From positions 82,229-146,228 of the forward strand of contig CAZSKU010000003.1 of assembly GCA_964607515.1 (NCBI GenBank): a DNA stretch of 64,000 bases, read 5' to 3'. The position numbers and the translations under genes were made by a program. The notes under the pieces are model-generated. The model was not told the DNA's origin and made no database searches. It was given only the letters and a program-made list of their open reading frames with translations. Origin of the DNA: UBA6080 sp964607515. Lineage in GTDB: Bacteria > Fermentibacterota > Fermentibacteria > Fermentibacterales > JCC-6. Of the stretch, positions 59,076-64,000 are shown piece by piece; position 1 is the first letter of the stretch; every line of letters begins with the position of its first letter.

Positions 59076-61574
59076 TTACAGTCGCACGAACCTTGTTCCG
59101 GCGGTCACGTTCCCGCACTCCGCCCTGAGCAGGTAGACCCCCGGGGCCAGCTCCCGGCAGTCGAGGTTGAAGGTGCCGGGTTGAACCAGGTTTCCCAGGA
59201 CCTTCCTTCCCGCCATGTCGAAAACCGACACCGACACGGGCCCGGGAGCGGTGACGGAGAACAACGCCGTGTCGCCCAAGGGATTCCCGCCGGTGACGGA
59301 CACCTCCAGAACCGTAACTCCGCCGGACTCCCCGGTGTGCATCGGATCCGGCATGGCGGCGTGGAGGTTCCAGTGGAGATCCTCGTCCCTCACTCCGTAC
59401 ACGAGCCAGGGGTCTCCCAGGGCTCCGAAGGCCGCAGCCCCCAGGTGAACCGCATCCCCGGTGACCGCGGTCTGCTCGCCGCTCCAGGAGGCGCCGTCCC
59501 AGAGGTTGTACCGTATGGCGTTCCCTCCCGAGGTCCAGCTCACTATTATCCTGCCGTCGCCGTCCGAGGTTACCGAGGGCCGGGCGCACACGTCGTACCC
59601 GGACACCGCCTCCGGGGCGCTCCAGGAGCCGGAGGCCGACGAGGAGAACATCACCCGCCCGTCCAGGGTGAGCCAGACCACGGCGAAACCGCCGGGAACT
59701 CCGGCAACCTTGGGGTAGCGGCCGGGAACCCCGGCGGGTGTGAGAATAGTCTCGGCGCCGAAGGGACCGCTGTCCGGGGCGTCCCGGAAGGCCACAGCCC
59801 ACTGGCCGGAATTCCTGACCTGGTAGACCAGCCCGAAGTTCCCGCCGTTCCAGGCCACGTCGGGATTGCGCTCGGGGTTCTCCGAGCCGGCCACCTCTTC
59901 CTCGGTGGTCCAGGCGCTCCCGGTCCACATCCTGCCCATGATGTCCGGTGCGCCCCCCTGCCATTTCTGCCAGACCACCCAGGCGGTTCCGTTCCCCCCG
60001 GACATCGAGGGAAGAACGTCGAAGGGATCCCCTGTTGTCAGGGCCGTGGCGGAACCCCATCCTGAGCCGTTCCATAGGGAGACGTAGATGTCGTAACCCT
60101 CCTGGTTGTCCCTCATGGACTGCCATGCGGTCCAGACCTTGCCCTGGCCGTCGCCGCCCACGGTTGGGTGCCAGTCCCAGTACTCGTGCTGGCACACTAT
60201 CACCGGCGGGGTCCAGGAACCGCCGTCGGTGCTGGTGGCCAGGATGTTCGCCCTGACGGGATTCGACGTGCCGGAGACCGCGAAGACCCTGCCTGAGAAC
60301 GGATCGCTGTACACCTCCACCCCGCCCTGGGTGTGAAGGTCGTCGGTTATGGGGTAGTCGAGCCATGTTCCCTCGAAGGGCAGGGCTCCGCCCCCGGGCA
60401 GCCCGGCCCCGGTGGAGGCCATCCGGGGAACCAGGGTCGGGTCTCCGAAGAGCACCGCCCCGTCCTCCAGGGTCATGTTGGCCGCCAGCCACACCCGGAA
60501 CGCGTCGCCCAGGTTGGAGCCGCTGGCGAGGCTCTGGTAGTACTCCTGGAAATCGTTGGTGTAGTCCACCTTTGACTGGGCCAGGACGGCCAGCCCGTGG
60601 GAATCGGTCCAGATATAGCTGTTGGCCAGGTTGTCTATCTCCGTCCACCGGCCGTTGCTGCAGCAGTTCAGCACGTAGAAGAAGGCCTGGGGATCAAGAG
60701 GTGGCACCTCGAAGAAGTACAGGGTTCCCCCTCCCTGGGGTGGTGCTCCGTCGTGGAAGCTGCTTCCCCAGGGGCTTGAGTGGGAGATGAGGTGGATCCA
60801 TTCGTAACCCGTGAGGAGTTCCTGCTTGAAATCGTCCGCGCTGGTGGAGCCGGGGTCGTTCTTCCGGGTCACGTCGTCGTAGAGCAGGTCAAGGTAATAG
60901 GTGAGCCCGGTGAATGCCTCCTCGTAGGCCAGGGCCCGGTCGGGCAGGGAGAGGACCCCGGTTCTGTAGGCGTGGTTCCTGGCGAAGTAGGCGTTCAGAA
61001 GGTCCCCCGGGGAACCGAAGGTCAGAAAGTCCGGCGTGAGCCTGCCCAGCCATATCTCAGGGGCGGCGCCGGTGTAGGAGTTGAAAAGTCCGTCAGAGTC
61101 GGGATCGTTCCAGGTGCCGTTCATGTCCATCAGGTAGACGTCCACCGGATACTGGCCGAAGCCGTTCTCCACCCAGCCCGCGGGTATGTCGCCGATGGCA
61201 ATGGCCCCCTTCAGGGAACCCAGGGCGTACTCCGCCTGGAGGTCGGCCCTGATGTCCGCCGCGGTTCCCCCGTCCACCACCCACACCAGGACGGTGTAAC
61301 CCTCGGCTTCCAGGTCGGCCTGGAACACATCGAGGGATGCGGCGATCTCCTGTTCCACCCCGGCATCCACCAGAAGGACCACCTTGTCGGCCAGGGGAAC
61401 GGCACCGGGTCCGGGAATCCGCACCTCCCGGGAGTAGGAACCCCTTCCGGCCTCCGCCGTGATCCTGGTTGACTCGGGAAGCCTGCCCCGGGAATCCATG
61501 TACTGGATGGGAATTCCTTCCGGGGTCGCCGCAGCCGCGGTACAGAGGAGGAACAGGGACAGAAGAACTTTCAC
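59076..61574 (-). CDS. Gingipain-like C25 cysteine peptidase with C-terminal sorting module
   Basis: The 832-residue protein begins with a signal peptide (MKVLLSLFLLCTAAA). The caspase-like C25 domain covers about residues 60-400, with catalytic His265 (LISHSSPWG) and Cys304 or Cys305 (FYVLNCCSNGRW). A repeat region follows (about 430-740), with beta-propeller-like Asp-box/Trp motifs (WHPTVGGDGQGKVWTAWQSM, PSMSGGNGTAWVVWQKWQGG). The last 80 residues (VSVSVFDMAGRKVLGNLVQP, LAPGVYLLRAECG) are a Por/FlgD-like sorting domain. The enzyme should work at the cell surface or outside. The gene overlaps no neighbour and starts about 40 bases after the FGE-like gene. Confidence 0.9.
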   Translation of the reverse strand: MKVLLSLFLLCTAAAATPEGIPIQYMDSRGRLPESTRITAEAGRGSYSREVRIPGPGAVPLADKVVLLVDAGVEQEIAASLDVFQADLEAEGYTVLVWVVDGGTAADIRADLQAEYALGSLKGAIAIGDIPAGWVENGFGQYPVDVYLMDMNGTWNDPDSDGLFNSYTGAAPEIWLGRLTPDFLTFGSPGDLLNAYFARNHAYRTGVLSLPDRALAYEEAFTGLTYYLDLLYDDVTRKNDPGSTSADDFKQELLTGYEWIHLISHSSPWGSSFHDGAPPQGGGTLYFFEVPPLDPQAFFYVLNCCSNGRWTEIDNLANSYIWTDSHGLAVLAQSKVDYTNDFQEYYQSLASGSNLGDAFRVWLAANMTLEDGAVLFGDPTLVPRMASTGAGLPGGGALPFEGTWLDYPITDDLHTQGGVEVYSDPFSGRVFAVSGTSNPVRANILATSTDGGSWTPPVIVCQHEYWDWHPTVGGDGQGKVWTAWQSMRDNQEGYDIYVSLWNGSGWGSATALTTGDPFDVLPSMSGGNGTAWVVWQKWQGGAPDIMGRMWTGSAWTTEEEVAGSENPERNPDVAWNGGNFGLVYQVRNSGQWAVAFRDAPDSGPFGAETILTPAGVPGRYPKVAGVPGGFAVVWLTLDGRVMFSSSASGSWSAPEAVSGYDVCARPSVTSDGDGRIIVSWTSGGNAIRYNLWDGASWSGEQTAVTGDAVHLGAAAFGALGDPWLVYGVRDEDLHWNLHAAMPDPMHTGESGGVTVLEVSVTGGNPLGDTALFSVTAPGPVSVSVFDMAGRKVLGNLVQPGTFNLDCRELAPGVYLLRAECGNVTAGTRFVRL

Positions 61575-61613
61575 AGAATCACCACCTTACTGGATTCGAG
61601 GAAGAAAAACGAC

Positions 61614-62426
61614 TCAGAATCCCTCCGCAAAGACTCTCACAGCCCGGAAACCTATCCCCAGCCCGGACAGCTTCTCCTGATAAGAATACCTGTAGGCGCT
61701 GCGGCAGCCCCGGGAATCCGACCTGTAGTTGCCGCCCCGCACCACACGATAGGGTATGTCAGGGGTCTCCCGGATGTTCCACGCGCCGGAAAACCCCCCG
61801 ATGCTATCGGCCCAGGTGTCGTGGCACCATTCGAACACGTTGCCCGCCATGTCGTAGAGCCCCCATGGGTTGGGTTCCCTGGCCCCGACGGGACCCGGAC
61901 GGTTGCCGGAGTTGCCCCAGTAGACGCAGTACCGGTCCATGACCTCCGGGTCGTCCCGATCGCCCCAGAAGAACCGGGTGGCGGTGCCGGCCCGGCAGGC
62001 GTACTCCCACTCGACCTCACCGGGAAGCCTGTAGATATGCTCCGGGTCCAGCTCATGCAGCCTCTCCAGGAACATCCAGGCGTCCAGCCAGGAGACCCCG
62101 GTGACCGGGTGGTTCCCCGCAGCGCCTTCCGGGGGCGCAAACCCGGAATCATCACCCATCACCGCAGCCCACATGTCCCAGGTGACCGGGGTGGCCATCA
62201 TCTCGAAGGGCGCCACCGAAACCTCGGTAAGGGGCCCCTCGTTCCCGGCCCTGCCTGGTTCGTTCTCCGGGGAGCCCATTACAAACGTCCCACCGGGGAT
62301 GGACACGAACTCAATGCCCGGGGGAAGGCCCGCGGCCGGTTCATGCGGCACTTCCCGGTCCGGGGCGCTTCCGGCGCCGCACGCCGCCGTGAAAACCACC
62401 GCCGCAACAATCGTCAGTTTAGGAAT
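61614..62426 (-). CDS. Formylglycine-generating-enzyme-like lipoprotein (probable ATT start)
   Basis: The FGE/SUMF1-type domain shows IPGGTFVMGSPENE, EMMATPVTWDMWAA, HPVTGVSWLDAWMFLERL, YRLPGEVEWEYACRAGTATR, GLYDMAGNVFEWCHD and RVVRGGNYRSDSRGCRSAYR. Genuine FGE needs two close Cys residues in the last motif; only one is present, so copper-dependent catalysis is unlikely and a binding role is possible. The shortest start, GTG 62399, leaves just seven residues before the lipidated Cys. ATT 62426 (IPKLTIVAAVVFTAAC, with GAGG seven bases upstream) makes a proper lipoprotein signal; CTG 62417 is an alternative. Confidence 0.82.
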   Translation of the reverse strand: MPKLTIVAAVVFTAACGAGSAPDREVPHEPAAGLPPGIEFVSIPGGTFVMGSPENEPGRAGNEGPLTEVSVAPFEMMATPVTWDMWAAVMGDDSGFAPPEGAAGNHPVTGVSWLDAWMFLERLHELDPEHIYRLPGEVEWEYACRAGTATRFFWGDRDDPEVMDRYCVYWGNSGNRPGPVGAREPNPWGLYDMAGNVFEWCHDTWADSIGGFSGAWNIRETPDIPYRVVRGGNYRSDSRGCRSAYRYSYQEKLSGLGIGFRAVRVFAEGF

Positions 62427-62514
62427 GACCCGTCCTCACTCTCACGACAACCTCGTATTATGTTCGAAACCGGATTCGGAGGGAACGATCCTTAGCCGGA
62501 ACGGAAGGAATCTG

Positions 62515-63045
62515 ATGCGTTCCATTTCGCTTGTCCTGCCCGCGGTTCTTCTCTTCTCAGCCTTCTCGGCGGCGGAGAACGGGGAACCGGAAAAATGGAC
62601 CAGAACCCACAATATCGGCATCGGAGCGGGTTACGTCACGGGTTACGGGCTTTCCTACAGGCACTGGTTCCCCAGCAACTTCGGGTATCAGGTGAACTTC
62701 GCCCCGTACTACTCCAAAACAGATTACGAGAAGGAAATCACTCTCAGTCTCGGGGTGACGGGGTTGAGGACGCTTCACAGATCCTCCGTCGTCAACCTGC
62801 TGGGTTACGCCGGCGCAAGTGTATATTACGACTACGACAGGTACGAGAACAACTACGGGCACTTCGAAGAGGTGACGGAAGAGTCCAACACCAGATACAC
62901 CATCGGCGGAGGACCCGGGTTCGACGTCCATTTCTGGCACCTCTCGATGAACGTGATGTTCGGAGTCCGGTTCTCTACGGAGAGCACCGACGAAACCCGC
63001 ATGGACATCACCGGAGAAACCGCGGTCTTCTACTCCTTCGACTGA
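62515..63045 (+). CDS. Outer-membrane-beta-barrel-like secreted protein
   Basis: The 176-residue protein begins MRSISLVLPAVLLFSAFSAA (signal peptide) and then shows alternating strands with aromatic ends (THNIGIGAGYVTGYGLSYRH, FGYQVNFAPYYSK, EITLSLGVTGL, MNVMFGVRFSTES, ETAVFYSFD). The terminal aromatic residue pattern suits a small outer-membrane barrel of the porin/OmpW-like type. No function can be assigned. The ATG 62515 has GGAAGGA five bases before. The next gene follows within 20 bases. Confidence 0.75.
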   Translation: MRSISLVLPAVLLFSAFSAAENGEPEKWTRTHNIGIGAGYVTGYGLSYRHWFPSNFGYQVNFAPYYSKTDYEKEITLSLGVTGLRTLHRSSVVNLLGYAGASVYYDYDRYENNYGHFEEVTEESNTRYTIGGGPGFDVHFWHLSMNVMFGVRFSTESTDETRMDITGETAVFYSFD

Positions 63046-63061
63046 CCGGAAAGGCACAAAG

Positions 63062-63703
63062 ATGCGTATTGCCACCGCTGCACTGCTTCTGACGACGACC
63101 ATCTCCCTCTCCGGCGTTGTGGAGACCGGACAGGGCGGCAACCTCACCACCAACAGACCGTTCAGCGGTTCTTGAGGGGATGCCGGAAGAAGGTACCAGG
63201 TCCTGGTACTGCAGAGTGAAATGCCCGGCCCGGTGGAGTTCCACCGGGTGGAGCTATTCTCCACCCACGCCTCCCAGGCCACGGGCAAGTTCATGAACGT
63301 CCGGATTCTCATGTGCGAGACCGGTGTTCAGCACCTGACCAACGTCTTCCAGAACAACTACGGAGGGAACACCCCGGTGGAGGTCTTCTCGACGGACACC
63401 CTGGCGATAGACTGGGTGGCGACTTCTCCCGGGTGGAACGGGTTCGACCTGGAAACCCCGTTCCAGTGCTCCGGCGACGAAAACCTTATCGTGGAGTTCC
63501 GATACCTCGGCCATGACGGCAAAACGGTGAACGCCAGGGCCGCGGCCCTGGCTTCAGGCGACCGGTGTCTGGACGGCCCCACTCCCGGAAGTTCCACGGG
63601 AACCCTCATGAGCTTCCTTACCTGCATGAGGCTGCATTACGACAGTGCCGAACTGGAACCCTTCACCTTCGGATCCCTGAAGGCCCTGTTCCTGCTGCTG
63701 TAG
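63062..63703 (+). pseudogene. Secreted protein gene interrupted by an in-frame TGA
   Basis: ATG 63062, with GGAAAGG nine bases upstream, starts a signal peptide (MRIATAALLLTTTISLSGVV) followed by NLTTNRPFSGS. Codon 38 (63173-63175) is TGA. The same frame then stays open to the stop at 63703: RRYQVLVLQSEMPGPVEF, HRVELFSTHASQATGKFMNV, FQNNYGGNTPVEVFS, ENLIVEFRY. The expected residue at the stop may be Trp (TGG to TGA), giving SGSWGDAG. Many genes here end in TGA, so general TGA recoding is excluded. A SECIS-like hairpin follows (see findings). The family resembles secreted beta-rich proteins of unknown role. Confidence 0.7.
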
Positions 63704-63710
63704 CAAGAAC

Positions 63711-63765
63711 CCGGCAGTCAAGGGAGGGAACACTCAGGGAAGCGCTTCTCTGAGTTGACTGCCGG
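63711..63765. repeat. Large inverted repeat with nested palindromes
   Basis: CCGGCAGTCAA (63711-63721) pairs perfectly with TTGACTGCCGG (63755-63765). Inside, ACTCAG (63732-63737) pairs with CTGAGT (63750-63755) and GAAGC with GCTTC at the centre. No T tract follows on either strand, so it is not a typical terminator. It lies between convergent genes. Confidence 0.8.
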
Positions 63766-63861
63766 TGAAGTTACGGGTTGCGGTCAACGTTCGGGATCAG
63801 CGGACTGCGCAGATCCGAAACTGACTCGAGATCGCGGTTCTGCCTAATCTGATGGTTGCAG

Positions 63862-63945
63862 CTATTTCTTCCGGCTCTCCCATTCTTCCCTGAGTATGCC
63901 CATGTAAACGTAGTCAGCATAACTCCCGTCGATCCAGTAATATGC
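63862..63945 (-). pseudogene. C-terminal fragment of a GNAT acetyltransferase, cut by an insertion-sequence end
   Basis: On the minus strand, immediately after the sequence resembling an IS terminus, the frame reads AYYWIDGSYADYVYMGILRE then EWESRKK and TAG at 63862. The pattern W-I-DG-YADYVYMGILREEW is typical of the last strand and helix of RimI/RimJ-type N-acetyltransferases. Only 28 codons remain visible; the upstream part, if present, would lie beyond the insertion. Confidence 0.5.
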
Positions 63946-64000
63946 TGAAGTGTCCCCACTTTTGTAGACAGCTCGTGGGTCGGTTTTCGTTAGACTCAGG
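63946..64000. mobile_element. Probable terminus of an IS3-like insertion sequence, continuing past the right edge
   Basis: The sequence starting TGAAGTGTCCCC and continuing with ACTTTTGTAGACA resembles the TG...CCCC...GACA terminal inverted repeats of IS3-family elements. The GNAT reading frame is recognisable up to this point and unlike that family afterwards. No transposase is visible within the window. Confidence 0.45.

Noticed and set aside
61614..62426. Active formylglycine-generating enzyme for sulfatase maturation
   Set aside because: Only one Cys occurs in the final motif, where the catalytic pair is needed, and no sulfatase gene is nearby.
63173..63175. General reassignment of TGA to an amino acid
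   Set aside because: TGA ends many clearly bounded genes here in ATGA, GTGA and CTGA overlaps, so it is a normal stop.

Overview
The window is one dense bacterial chromosome segment, high in GC, with almost all genes on the minus strand. Most neighbouring genes overlap by ATGA, GTGA or TGATG, so long translationally coupled operons are the rule. The secreted proteins (a gingipain-like C25 peptidase, an M14 carboxypeptidase and an NHL propeller protein with C-terminal FlgD-like or Por-type sorting modules), the many lipoproteins and the fused PGK-TPI suggest a Gram-negative member of the FCB-related candidate phyla, for example the Fermentibacteria/Eisenbacteria/WOR-3 neighbourhood. That placement is inferred from protein style; the window has no rRNA or other phylogenetic marker that settles it.

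Layout from left to right. 1-9 kb: an edge-truncated secreted protein, a PAS protein with a degenerate receiver domain, a GGDEF-HEAT protein, two CNNM/CBS membrane proteins, an NHL propeller protein and an Slt-type lytic transglycosylase. 9-22 kb: purH, nadE, rnr, a ChpT-like phosphotransfer candidate, rarA, a lipoprotein, apt, a frameshifted LOG-family gene, two tRNA-Pro genes, pcm, a MerR regulator, a J-domain/TPR protein, an M14 peptidase and rpsT (plus strand). 22-33 kb: a probable ten-gene operon that begins with a partner-switching module (STAS antagonist, RsbW-like kinase, and a 1203-residue P-loop NTPase-HEAT-PP2C protein). It continues through a SAM hydrolase, a GH57 enzyme, a small Zn-ribbon protein, a MurU/AmgK-like sugar salvage pair, trpS and cysS. 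33-38 kb: a glycosyltransferase, a TlpA/NapH/CXXC redox cluster next to tRNA-Cys, three small secreted or lipid-anchored proteins and tRNA-Gly.

38-47 kb: a SPOR lipoprotein, a deoxyhypusine-synthase-like protein, truA, an unknown membrane protein, rluD, a parvulin lipoprotein, an aminotransferase and a dihydroorotate-dehydrogenase-like gene (both plus strand), a secreted Cys-rich metallothionein-like protein, ogt, an EamA transporter and a CPBP protease. 47-52 kb: lower glycolysis as one coupled unit (group III pfkA, gapA, pgk-tpi fusion) preceded by aroF. 52-59 kb: an AMP ligase, an SPFH/zinc-ribbon protein with its partner, mltG, ruvX, an exporter permease and a PaaI thioesterase. 59-64 kb: the C25 peptidase, an FGE-like lipoprotein, an outer-membrane-like protein, a gene broken by an in-frame TGA, a large inverted repeat, and a GNAT gene apparently cut by the end of an insertion sequence that continues beyond the window.

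The strongest candidates for something new are the NTPase-HEAT-PP2C partner-switching module, a recurring use of non-ATG starts (three CTG and one probable ATT, each forced by conserved N-terminal sequence), the metallothionein-like gene with a palindromic operator, and the in-frame TGA followed by a SECIS-like hairpin. No CRISPR array, prophage, rRNA or origin is visible.
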